A DNA stretch of 64,000 bases. Source: Volvariella volvacea V23. Lineage: Eukaryota; Basidiomycota; Agaricomycetes; Agaricales; Pluteaceae. The stretch is taken from positions 167,199 to 231,198 of the forward strand of contig KB722753.1 of assembly GCA_000349905.1 (NCBI GenBank). The letters run 5' to 3'. Under the pieces are notes generated by a model, which saw only the letters and a program-made list of their open reading frames with translations, was not told the DNA's origin and searched no databases. Shown one piece after another: positions 11,147 through 22,500 of the stretch. Position 1 is the stretch's first letter, and every line of letters starts with the position of its first letter. The position numbers and the translations under genes were made by a program.

Positions 11147-14100
11147 TCACGACGAAGCGTTCAGAGCCTTGAGTTCAGCAACCAGGTTCTGTAGAAAACA
11201 GGATGAGGCACTATTGCAGCAGTAAAATGGATTGACATACCTGAGCCCGTGCAGAAAGATCCTCGGCGGATATATTACCGCCGTTCTTGCCCAAACTGAT
11301 ACCATACTCCAACAATTGGCGCATATAATGCGCGTTGATTATCGTCTCATCGTCGCGGAGGCGTGGCTTCGTCTCTTTTTCTGCTGTTCAACCAAAGACG
11401 CACGGTCAGGGGCACTGAACCCAAACCAAGAAAAAAGAACCAACTCACCCTCTCTAGTAGTAAGCCACTCGTGTTCAAGCAGCTCCGGAATCGTCGCCCT
11501 CTCCTTCGGAGGACGACACAAACATTTCTTCATCGTAGCAATGACATCATCCCGAACCTTGACTTTCAGGTGATCAAGCTTCTTCGGTGGTGTTCCTTGT
11601 TTATCACCAGCCTTTGTGAGGGTCGGAACAGAGTATTGCGGGAATGGGATGGCGTGTGAAGCATCGGGTATAGCCTTCATCTTTTGATAGACAGACAGTT
11701 GTTGGAATGGCGGCTGGCCGTAGACCATTTGGTATAGGATACAGCCTAGTGACCAGACGTCGGATGGTCTGCCGACTTTGAGGCGGCGCATCCCGTCAGG
11801 TAACTCGATGGCCTCGGGACTCATGTAATTGACAGTGCCAATCTAAATCACGCGTGAATGACAGAAAAGGGGGGGTGAATGTCAAAACCTTACCTGGTGG
11901 TCGCGTTGGATATTGGTGGTATCATTTGCAATAGCATTGGCAATTCCAAAATCAATCAACTTCAGTTGTCCCCGAACCAATACAAAATTTGCAGGTTTGA
12001 GGTCTGAGTGGACAATCTTTTCTTCATGAATAATATGCACGGCTTGGAGCATCTATGAAATTTTTTAGATTTCAGAACCTTGGAAACAAATAGAAAACCA
12101 ACCTGCTGCCAATAATACGCGACCCAGACAAGATTCAAGGGCTCCTTAATCTGCTCGCTCAACAACCTCGCCAGATCAATCTCTCCACATTCCATGACTA
12201 GCATGAGATGTCCCTTGCTTCCGCCAGGCCCAGCCTTGACTTCACTATCAACAAGACGAATAATCCGACTATTGCCCTCCAGACGTTTCAACAGCGCAAT
12301 TTCGTTCATATACCCATTCATGGTCTCTGCATCAATTCTGTCAAGCGACACACGCTTGATCGCATATAGCTCGTTGTTGGCAGTCAGGACACGATAGACC
12401 CTTGACGAACCACCTTTTCCGAGAAGGTCCAGTCGTGCATACGGTTTCCTATTCACCTAATACATGAAATTACGCGCCTGAGTTCCTACCCAGTACGACG
12501 CAAATGGACACCTACCACCATCGGCCGACCAATCGCCATTGAAGATGCCTGGACAGCGGGCTGGGGGTGTTGCGAAGGTTGAGCTGGATGTTGCTGTTGC
12601 TGCAGCACTTCTTTGAGCTTCTCATTGGAGTCCCCGTCGGTATTCGCTATCTCGGGGGCAGTGGGGCTTCGTCGGTGTTGCTTCTGGACAGCTATCGACC
12701 GTGGGCTCAACCGTGGTGGATTTCCATTTTCCCCGGAGGCGGTAGGCTGGAGGAAAGGTGCGGAGCGAGGAGGAGGGTCTACCGCTGTCGGTGACCCCAT
12801 ATCCACCGACGGTGCATAAGGGTGGTGATGAGGACCATCTGTGGAATGGGGCACTTGAGCGTTGGGTGCCGTGCGAAGGGTTTCCGATTCGCGCCGTTGG
12901 TGGCCATATTGCCGTGGTTGGAGTTGGTGAGAAGCAGGCATGTGGTTGTAATTGCGCGGCTGGTGCGTGGGTGAAGGTGATTGACGCGAGCGTGGCACCT
13001 GACTGACTTGTTCCGAACGACCTATCCATTTTAGGGTCGGATGGTTGATTGCTTGTTATTGACCCATACGGGTCCAAGGGATATGCATGACTCACGTTCT
13101 GGTTGTTCCATGTCTCGCCGATATTCTGAAGAGATATTACAGCAATGGTAAGCGTCATCGCGTAAAAAATAGTAGTACGCGACACGTAAAGTGACATGAG
13201 GAAGGAAGGAAGCAATTCATCAATCACGAGAAAATGGGCAATGTGAAAAGTAGTGCTTGTATAAATACATACTCTTAGGATTTGAGCGAACGTCCTCTTC
13301 GTAATATCCTTGACTCGTTCCAGGTCGGCTGTACCGGGGTGGTTGTTGTCCTTGCATTGGGTAATGCATTTCTTCGTGAGCAGCTAAAAAGCATTCCACT
13401 GACATCAGATACGTTTCGGTGACATAGGACAGTAAACTCACGTATTGCATCACTAAAGCTTGCGGATCTCCTGGGACGAATGACGGGAGGTGCGAGTTGC
13501 GATTGTATGGCGGCATAACTGCGATGTCTTCCGCCCTGCGCAGGACCGTTTTGAGGAGGAGATGGGAGTTCAGCAGGGTCCTCTAATGTGAGAAAATCCA
13601 TTTAATGCCACAATGAACTAAATACCTAGATCAAGACGTACCAGTGTCAGTGTCATCTCCTCGGTCGCGTTCCGTGTAAACGTATTCTCCGCCCTCACTC
13701 TCACTCGTGTCCATTTCGGGTGGTCGCTGACTGCTGGCAGCGAGCTGAGAAGCGTACTTGGCCGCTATAGATGTCGGTATTGACGACGCCGCAGCTCCGG
13801 AGGCGCTTCTGACCACTCTCCCTGGCCGGGTTGAGGGTGGCTGAATCTGCCTAGCAGGGACATTCCGTTGCCCAACGTCCACGCTACCTCTATTTGTAGC
13901 AGACATAGCGGCTCGGCTCTGGATCATTCGCGAGGATGTTGCTGAGCGCGTAACAAGCGGCGGTGAGTTTCGCTTTGGATATACGGGTTCCTCTGGCTCG
14001 TTCTCTTTGTCGTCGTATTGGCAGTATCCCTCAGCCGTTCTGGGTCTTGGTGCTTCGTTCGCCGGTTCTTGGATAGCTACGCGTCTGGGGTACACTTGGG

Positions 14101-14545
14101 GCTTGTTACCGGCTGTCGTGCTGGATGCGAGATGTGTTGCAGGTGCATTTGAGGATGAGGTCCGTTGGAATGAACGCGGTGCATTGGCACGTTCTGTGCC
14201 ACCATTCAAAGCAGGAAAACCACTTTCTGAACGAGATAGAGAGGCGCGTCGGACAGGAACAGGTGAATTCAGCGAGATCGGTGAGGGGGGTTTAGGATTT
14301 AACAGGTCGTGTTGTGCCGGGTGCTGGTCTGGTGGTGTTGGAGGCGACGAATTGTTGGACTTGGAGGAGCCTTTGGATAATCGTATAAAGTTGCCTTCGC
14401 TATCTTGCGACCACTCAAAGGATACATCGTCAACAGAAGAATCGTCGGAAGGAGAGTTGGTCGTTGATCTCGGTTTGACACCAACATGGTCGTTCGGGGT
14501 GTTGGGCGGTGAAGGACGTCTTGAAGAAGGGGAAATAGTGGCCAT
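11147..14545 (-). CDS. mps1: Mps1/TTK-family dual-specificity kinase, spindle assembly checkpoint
   Basis: The start is ATG 14545 ([14 protein letters not shown]); a 5' in-frame TTG was rejected. The first roughly 550 residues are a long Ser/Pro-rich low-complexity region over several exons. The kinase domain begins in the exon near 12,456 ([18 protein letters not shown], a glycine loop; YAIKRVSL with the VAIK lysine). It continues with [16 protein letters not shown], the catalytic HSDLKPANF, the DFG motif in LKLIDFGIA, and the activation segment [13 protein letters not shown], which is characteristic of Mps1/[23 protein letters not shown] follows. The terminal exons encode [17 protein letters not shown] and a short tail ending LKALNASS. 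Members phosphorylate kinetochore MELT repeats and recruit checkpoint proteins. All catalytic residues are present. The final intron acceptor TTCTACAG joins the 42-nt last exon. Confidence 0.9.
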
Positions 14546-14723
14546 GATGAACTTGAACAAAGTTGCGGAAGATGGACAGCAGGGAAATTGAACCAGGACC
14601 CCAAAACACTCCCAAATGCAAGGCTAACCGGGGTCTTGTTACTATCCGTCGATGCGGTCACATGTATGATAAGATTTAGGCTTCAAAGGCTCCATAGATA
14701 AAGAATACATTCTAGAGCTCAGC

Positions 14724-16141
14724 TCATAGTTTGCTGCGAGTGCTAACTATCTGTGCTTGCACTCCTCCAATGATCTCCTCTACCTCCTGTTCAATGCGAC
14801 GCAGCAACTCCTCACATGTTGGGCAATCCTTGATCAGTCCAACCGTAATGCCAGCAGACCAAATTCCATAGTCGGGATCGCCTTTCTCGTATACCAATCT
14901 TCCCCTTTGACCAGAAACAAGGTCCCTGATGTCCTCAAACTTTGCACCGCCCGGTCGTCTTTCAATGGCAACGACTTCTGTTGAGACCTTGTTCTTGAAG
15001 ACCCGAGCGGTGTTCCGTAGAGTTCGGAAGATATGTATAGTATCAGTTTCATTTGAGGCAATGATCTTGTCTTTAATATTTTGATGGATGGGACTGTCAA
15101 ACGACGTCAGCAATAGCCATTTGACCAGACAAGGAGCGCCCACCTCTCGACCGTGCACATAAATCGGGTACCCATATTCGCTCCCTGTGTTCTACATAAA
15201 TCAATGAACAAGCAAATGTCGTACGAAGCTTACAGAAGCCCCTAGAGCCAGTGCAGCCGCAACCCCACGTCCATCAGCGATACCCCCAGAAGCAATAAAT
15301 GGGATCTTTATTTCTTGTGCTGCTCGTGCAAGCTGGCCTCTTGTCAGAGCACTCAACTATATGCGCACAAAGCCTGTACTTACTAACACAAGACCACCAA
15401 TGTCATCTTCGCCGGGATGTCCTGCGCCTGAAAGTTGCTGAGTATGCATAGCACCGCAGGTACACGTAGCGGGTAGGCTCACACTCGAAACCGTCGATGC
15501 TCAAAACGTCGACCCCATGTCGCTCTGCACTCTGGTCCAGAGTCAGTGCCTATGAAGGCTGGAGCACAGTTTGACCCACCTTTGCATGCCGAATAGTGGT
15601 GCACTTGTGAATGACTATGCATCCATTGCTCTTAAAGAACTTAATCAACGGCCCAGCTGCGTTTACAAATCAAGCTTTCAATCTCATACAACCGACAGCC
15701 AAATAGACTTACGATTGTTACCAGCGGTTTCAAATATCTTTACACCCTCCTCCACTGCCGCCCGTGCGTAGCCTTCATAGTCAGGAGGATTTATGCTAGG
15801 TAATAGTGTGATGTTAACGCCGAACGGCTTGCTTGTCATCTTCCTCGTTTCCCGTATTGCTTCTCTAAGTGCAGCAGGCGATGGTTGGGTGAGTGCGGTA
15901 AGGATGCCTAGACCGCCAGCTTCAGAGACGGCGGCAGCTAGCTTGGGTACTCCAACCCTAGGAGATGGTGAGGTTGGTTTGACGTGTAGGACGCCCGAGA
16001 CTGAATTCCTTACCATTGCATCCCTCCTTGAACGATAGGACTATGAAATATGATCAGTGAGCTTTATGGGCTGGGTGCATCAAGCATGCTAAGGCCATAC
16101 ACTCTAATCCCCAGAAGTCTGGTCAAAGGCGTGACAATCAT
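14724..16141 (-). CDS. Nitronate monooxygenase (2-nitropropane dioxygenase family)
   Basis: Exons join as MIVTPLTRLLGIR-VPIVQGGMQW-VGVPKLAAAVSEAGG, the classical N-terminus of FMN-dependent nitronate monooxygenases. Next come FGVNITLLPS, VIVHKCTTIRHA (with the presumed catalytic histidine), GVDVLSIDGFE, GHPGEDDIGGLV and IPFIASGGIADGRGVAAAL (the TIM-barrel phosphate-binding part). The C-terminal lobe has ARVFKNKVSTEV and GIWSAGITVGLI. The enzyme oxidises alkyl nitronates to carbonyl compounds and nitrite in the cytosol. It runs from ATG 16141 to the stop at 14724-14726 through about eight exons. Length is close to that of fungal members. No break was seen. Confidence 0.9.
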
Positions 16142-16485
16142 TGTGAATTGGGTAGTGCTGAGGAGCCTTTAGGGTGCAGCCGCAAGATGAAGAGAGGGTA
16201 TAGAAAGGAAAGCAAGGTCACTATATTGGCGGCATTTTGATGCTTGAGCCTGACACCGGTAGGCATTACTGTAGTGCCTGGATGGCAGAGGCTCGTGATT
16301 TTATCCGGACCTAATATGGAAGTTACCATAAATGCTGATAAGATCCTTTTGGGCATAGCAACGCACGGTGTATGGAACAAAATCCTCATAGATTTACACA
16401 TAAAATATACATAAAGTCACCAATCTTTATATTGGTTGCAGCACCAGTAATGTCGAAGCCAGCTTATGGTCGCGTATGAACCGGG
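16142..16485. other. Intergenic spacer between the nitronate monooxygenase and peroxiredoxin genes
   Basis: This 344-bp stretch holds the upstream region of the nitronate monooxygenase gene and the 3' end of the peroxiredoxin gene, both on the minus strand. No coding feature or recognised motif was seen. Confidence 0.5.
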
Positions 16486-17230
16486 TCATCCCCGCGCAGC
16501 AGCTTCCTTCTCTTCTTCGTCGAATTTATCGAGCCACTTGGACACAAATGGAGCATGTTGGCCATAGTTCATGGTCGCATCCAGAGCGTCCCTGGTAAGG
16601 TGCGAATACAGAAAACTAAGGTGCATTCGCAGGGGTTGGGAAGTAAAGAAGACATACCTCACAATACCCTTCTTGTCGATGACGAAAGTGACCCTCGCAA
16701 CACCAACGAGACCGAACATACCCCTTCCAACATTGTACAGCGTTACAGCTTCACCCTTCTCGTCGCTCAGCACAGGGTACTGCACAGTTCAAAAAAATCA
16801 GTCAACACGCTTAGAATGTGGAAAGCAACGATGTACAGTCAACTTTTGGTCCTCCACGAATTGCTTCTGCTTTGCCACCGGATCTCGACTAATTCCAATT
16901 ATCTGAACTCTCCCGGGTCCGAAAGTATCCTTCTCTAAGGAGTAAGATCGTCAATGAGAGGCCTCGCCAGGGCTTGCCATAGTTCATACCTGCGATGGCA
17001 TCTCGGAATTGACACGCTTGCTTGGTACAACCATAGGAGCCTATTTTGCCGAGAGATGTTACCAACGAAGCACCCTCTTCTCCCTAATAGGCGCACGTAC
17101 CAGATTGTGGGTAGAAGAATATCGCAATGGGTATACCCTTCTGCCCTGGTGCAATAGTGAATGGTTGACCATCCTGATCAAGCAGTGTCACGGTGGGTGC
17201 AGGTTTTCCAATAAGGTCTTGATGAGACAT
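16486..17230 (-). CDS. Peroxiredoxin, PrxQ/BCP type
   Basis: The protein starts at ATG 17230 (MSHQDLIGKPAPTVTLLDQD). The third-strand motif IAIFFYPQSG is followed by SYGCTKQACQF. The first cysteine is the peroxidatic one, and the second, five residues on, is in the resolving position typical of BCP/PrxQ enzymes. Later segments are QIIGISRDPVAKQKQF, YPVLSDEKGEAVTLYNVG, and VTFVIDKKGIVR. The C-terminal end DEEEKEAAARG is polar. Such enzymes reduce hydrogen peroxide and alkyl hydroperoxides using thioredoxin. Proline and threonine of the usual PxxT motif are represented by Y-P-Q-S-G-S-Y-G-C, which is a common fungal variant. About five exons; the phases check across TGTACC and the acceptor AAAATAG. 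Confidence 0.88.
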
Positions 17231-18512
17231 GGCTTGTAGAGGAAGTGAAGTAGCGTCGAGTTGGTGGTTTGTGCAAAGAGGATGAGAAGTCGCACGATTT
17301 GATTTTTAGGGGAAGTAAAGTGTGGAGATCTCCACAACCCCCTGGTGCTGATGGAGCCGGTGACGGAATCATTCCAAGTGACGAGTATCTCCGGCACGTT
17401 TTATAGGCCCTATGCACATGGTGCACCCATTTTCAACACCAAGTGTGCTCCTCGTAATCAGTGCGTTTTTTTAACAATCACCGGAAGGATTTGTCAGGCA
17501 CCTGCGGAGGTGGGCGATCGCGTTGACCATTTCATACGTTCTCGTCATTGAAGGTAACTTATAGCGCCATAAAGGGAGTTAGAAACTTGAAGGGTCCAAC
17601 TCGGGCTGTCTGTGTTGGTCGAAGAAGGGGGATGTAGGAGCGCCAGTTTGGGCGATGAAGGTATGCGGGACTAGATCGCCAGTGGGTGAATATAGGATAT
17701 GATGACGGATTCAGGGTACATCGTTTGCGGTATCAATGCCGCTGTCATGGAGCACACAGATTATTTGTACGGTCACCCGAGCTCAAGTAGGAATATAGGG
17801 GAAATTATTCATTTGGCGGAGTCCTCGAGCATATGTTGGGAGTGCCGGCAATCCTGACTTTGCACTAGATGAATTAGGACGTCCCCCCACCTCCTTATTC
17901 CCTAACTAGGAGTGGCCAATTTTTTCTCCTTACATCTCAAGACCTCAAGAGTCAAGATAGTTTGATTCAGTGCTATTGCTGCAAGTCAACGAGCCCGCTC
18001 CCATAAGCTTCACAGCTTTCCTGCCTTTTTTTACCTCTTTTAGGTGGAGAATGAGGAGGTTGTTGAACCAGTGATTAACCAAAACAAAAAACGAATTCAT
18101 TTCCGGATCCCTAGAGGCAAAATTTAGATTAGCATCGGCTTGTCAAGTCATTGGAATCGTAACTGACATCCTGCTGCACATCACCAATGCTCCTGCCAGT
18201 GCCGAATGACATTGGCTCTTTGAATTTATCATCTTCGAGTTCTATCATGCATCTAACTTCAACAATTTCATTCGGAGTCCATCATCCCCCTTAAGAGATG
18301 CATTTGACACCAACCGGGCAAATAGCAATCAAGTTGGCAATTTTTTTGCGGAACTTGACGGTTTATTCATTAGCGCCGGCGTTGTTGTCGCGTTTAATTA
18401 CACAGTTACTGCGATGAAACCAAGGCATACGACATGAGTGAAATGGTCATCAACAAGTTCAGGGCATCAACTCAAATACAGTACACTGGCAGAACAACTA
18501 CAAATGATAGCA
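17231..18512. other. Intergenic region with no recognised gene
   Basis: This 1.28-kb stretch separates the peroxiredoxin start from the 3' end of the giant metallo-beta-lactamase gene. It includes the upstream region of the peroxiredoxin gene. No open frame with domain features and no repeat above simple AT-rich runs was seen. Confidence 0.5.
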
Positions 18513-19516
18513 CTAGAGGCGCAGGTCTGCGATATTCCTTTCCACAGACACACTTCCTTGTCCTGTAAACCTAACCTTCCCGCCATCAATGGTGATCTTA
18601 TCAATATAGCGGATCCCATTCAGATTCCAGGTCTTGACCACCTTCTTGTCCTTATTCTGCGCAACAAGGGCTACTTCCATCCGGTTGTCACTGTAACTCA
18701 TGGCTACCCAAATCTCGTCAGCTGATGGATCGATAGGTAGGAGAAAACACCTACGCCAATATTGGTATGGATCCATAACGAACACCGACATATTATTGGT
18801 AAGTAGTCCTGGCCACAATTCAGGGCGTTCTTTTGTGAAGTCTGACTGATAGTCAAATGTCGCGACATGCGGCAGTTTATCAATGACGGAATCGACGAGT
18901 AAATCAAAGACCGTCATCTCAATAGTTGTGCCACCCTGGCCCACGAATATGACTTTGCCTCCCACGAAGTTGATTTTGTCAATGTATCGGAGACCAGATC
19001 TATTCCATTTTTTGACCACCTTCTTGTCCTTGTCTTGAGCTATGATTACAATCGCCATCCGATTATCGCTGTAACTCATAGCTGCAAACCCCGCGAGAAT
19101 ATTAGAAAGGGAATGGATAAGACGTTAGGACGCTTACGCCAGTATTGGAGATGACCCATTATGAAGACGGGGCTAGTACTCGAGGTTACGCCCGGCCATA
19201 GGTTAGGAAGCTCCTTCGTGAAATCTCGTTGATAGTTCAATTGAGCAACGCGTGGAAGTTCATCTTGACTGATAAGGAGGTGACTCAATCCCATGGGAAC
19301 AGGAGTGCCGGTAAACGGTACAAATTTGACATCGAACATCCCAATAGTAATGTCCTGGATACCCCGTGCACCAAGCAGTGCCCATACTTTGGCAACGTTC
19401 TTTGCCGTATCCTGTACTACAAGGGCAATAACATCACCTTGCACATTCTTGAAACTCATAGCTACAATAAATGGGTCCGTCAGGTGCTATACGACATGGT
19501 TATGATGGAACTTACG
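18513..19516 (-). repeat. Three C-terminal protein repeats with an intron at the same position
   Basis: Three units of about 105 residues start with AMSFKNVQGD (about 19,459), AMSYSDNRMAIV (19,079) and AMSYSDNRMEVA (18,702). They share the pattern QDxxKxVxKxW, RxIDKI, GGKVxFxGQG, then YQxDFTKExPxLWPG and QYWR; the third ends early. Before each unit an intron begins in phase 1 directly after TGGC: 19,462-19,515, 19,082-19,137 and 18,704-18,754. This suggests duplication of an exon together with its intron. Confidence 0.8.
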
Positions 19517-22500
19517 CCAGTATTGATAGGACTCCATTGATAAGACTCTCACACTTGAAATATCTACAGGGGGTCCTGCGGTGAGCTCAGGAAGCGTGTT
19601 TGTGAACTCCTTGACATCAAGCGTGTCGACTTTGATCTTAAGTGGTTGCTCAACGAAGTTGGAGGCTGCGGGTTTGCCTTGGCTGTAGAAGGCGTACTTG
19701 GGGTCTCCACCCCACGTCGCAGCAAGAGCACCAACTTTCGCAGTTATACGAAGACCACTAGAGCCGAACGGGGGTATATCAACAATAGCCACGTTACTGT
19801 CAAATTGTTTGAGCTTGATCACTGGGTTCGTCTCATCATCGTCATTTATATAGACGGTCAGTGAGGTTACCAGAGACTGATCGTTGTAGGGGGAATTCCA
19901 GGAAATCTTCAGTTTACGATTGGGTGGAGTGGCCTGGGAGTCCTCAGGCTCGACAAGCGTCGTTGTGATCATGGTATCAAGTCCGGAAAAGTCGAGCCAT
20001 TTATTCGCAAAGTTCTGGCTGAGCAATGAGAAGTCGTAGATCAACATTGCACGGCGCTGTTGGTAGTCCTTATAGACACTGCCAGGAAGGTTTGGAGATG
20101 TCGTCGATGAACTGAGCGCTTTTCGCAAAACTTGGATGGCGGCGCGGTAGTCCAGAGCACATTCGAGTGCAGTATCAAGAGCGGTCTTGTAAGAGTCGCA
20201 CTTAGTCCATCGATTAAAGTCTTTGTTAATGATATCATAGATGGCTTTTGCGAAGGAGTCATCAGCAGATGGTTCGGGAGGGGGACCTGGCCGTGGGGGA
20301 GAAGGAGGAGTCGGGCGTGGTGAAAATAAGGCGCCGAACAAGCCAAGAAGAACACCAGCCAGGGTGGCTAAAGTGGCACCTAATCCCTCAGCAGCTCCGG
20401 CAGCGGCTGATCCCCCTACAGCTGATCCACCGGCGCCAGCACCGATGTCACCATCAGCTCCGCCACCGTCATTTCCCGTGTCAGGTTTTTGGTCTGGATC
20501 TGGTTCATCACCGGGAGAAGGCTTTGGCTTGTAGTAATCACGACAGATAAGAGACTTGATAGCCTCAGCACCCAGTTTCTTGAACGCAACAAGTGCTATG
20601 ACTGCCATGAGTTTCTCTTTATCATCCCATAAACCTTTAATAATTCTATCCATGATAATTTCGTGACTATGTCAACTATGGCAGTGAAGCAACAAACTCA
20701 CGATCCCGCTGCATTGCCAAGAGATTTGGCCAGGCTAGAAGCAAAAGCTTCCAGTGTTAATGACTTAGGCAAATCAACGTCAACTGGAAATGGAGTGAAG
20801 GATATATCAGTGACTTTGTGCCCAAGGATGTCAATGTCCAAACGGCCAGTAATTTCGAGTTTGACCTTGCGATGATCGCTGGGGATACCCTCCTCGGGCG
20901 CCTGGCCTCCCTGGCTATCAGCAATTCTGACGTTGACGTGGAGGGTTGTATCTAGTTGGCTGTAGAGAATAAGTCATATTACGTAGGGTAGAGGGGAAAG
21001 ACTTGCTCAAATGCGAGAGTCACTGCACCACATGGGCTACCGTCTGCTGCGCTGAACTCCTTGATTTTCTCGATAATCTGGATTGCTTGAACGAGGTTGT
21101 CGAATAAAGCAGGAAGGCCAACAAAGCGCAGTCGATTCTTTCCGTTAACTTCGACAAGCTCAAAGGAAATAGAAGCTTGGCCGCCAGGAAGGAAAGAGAA
21201 GCCTTTGATGTTGACAGTTCCCAGGAAGCGGGGTACTGAGGAGTCGTACAAGAGAGTAATAGAGCCAAGGTCTGTCCCAAACAGCCTAATGCCAGCCGCC
21301 ACGGAACAGCCTTTGTCCGCTGGACGAGTAGAAAGAGCAAGTTCTGGGCCGATGGTCGTGTCCACCGCACCGGTAAGAGTTATGCATAAAACCTCTACTG
21401 GGGTCTTCTTAGCACCTTTAATTTTAATGCCGCGCAGTTTCTCATCAGTACCGCCAGAAATATCAAGCGAGAGGATGAATCCAATGCCTATGTCGTCAAC
21501 GTATAAGCAACTACTTCAATCGTAACAAACCAGATTGCTTACCGTAAACGCTGACATCCGCACTCGCATGAAAACCGACCTCATATGTGGTTGGGTCCGG
21601 AGCTGCTTTTGGAGTAGCAATCCAGCAATAGTACATGACAAGGTTCGAGAACGTGACGTCCAGTATATCCGCTGGAGTGCTCGTACCAAATATGCTGTCA
21701 ATTAAAGATGAGAGGACTATTTTTGTGTCGCTCTTGATCAGCATCACCGCTGGCTTCGATGCATTGAAGACGAGAGATACAACAGCTTTCACGTCACCGA
21801 TTTTTGCATCCGCGGAGAGACTCAGGTCGCAGGTTACACCTTGATTGCCATGAACGATCGTATCGTTGCCTTCTGATGATGAATCCTTGAAATGGTAGCG
21901 ACCAGTAAAGGCAATGTTTGATATCTTGAGCCCGAGCAAGTCGGGGAGTGTCCCCTGGAGAAGCAAAAACTTGAAGTCGGCGCTAGACTCTCTAATCACT
22001 AGCTCCCCTTGGATAGACCAAGACGATGTCGATGAGAATTGGACCGTACAAGTTGCTGAGAGGGAAAAGACATTATTTCGAATATTGTTCCCGGAAATGG
22101 AGGGCTGATAAGTCAGGGTGATTTCCGTTAATGTGACCCAAGTGAATAGGGTGATGGAATGTAAAGACGCTGTGAATATAACGCTGGTCGTCTGGTCTGA
22201 TGCCTTTCCAAAGTAGCCCATGAGTTGTATCTTCGGAAGAGTTGAAGTAGACACCAGACTAAGGTTATCTGTCAGAGAGCCTGATTGCGCATTGTTGAAG
22301 TCCAAGTCCAAGAAAACAGCTATTCCACCGACAAATGTGATAGGCAAATTCTCGTTCACATTGTTCAAGGGAACCATAGTCGTACTCGAAGGCAGTATAT
22401 TGCAATTGACTGCATTCTGAATCGTTTGCTTCACATCTGCCAATTTGACGCCTTGAGGACTGTAAAATGCCAAAATGGACACATTCATGGACGCCTTGAT

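Noticed and set aside
14007..14591. 194-codon plus-strand open frame over the 5' exon of the Mps1-like gene
   Set aside because: Antisense shadow of the Ser/Pro-rich kinase N-terminus; no family resemblance.
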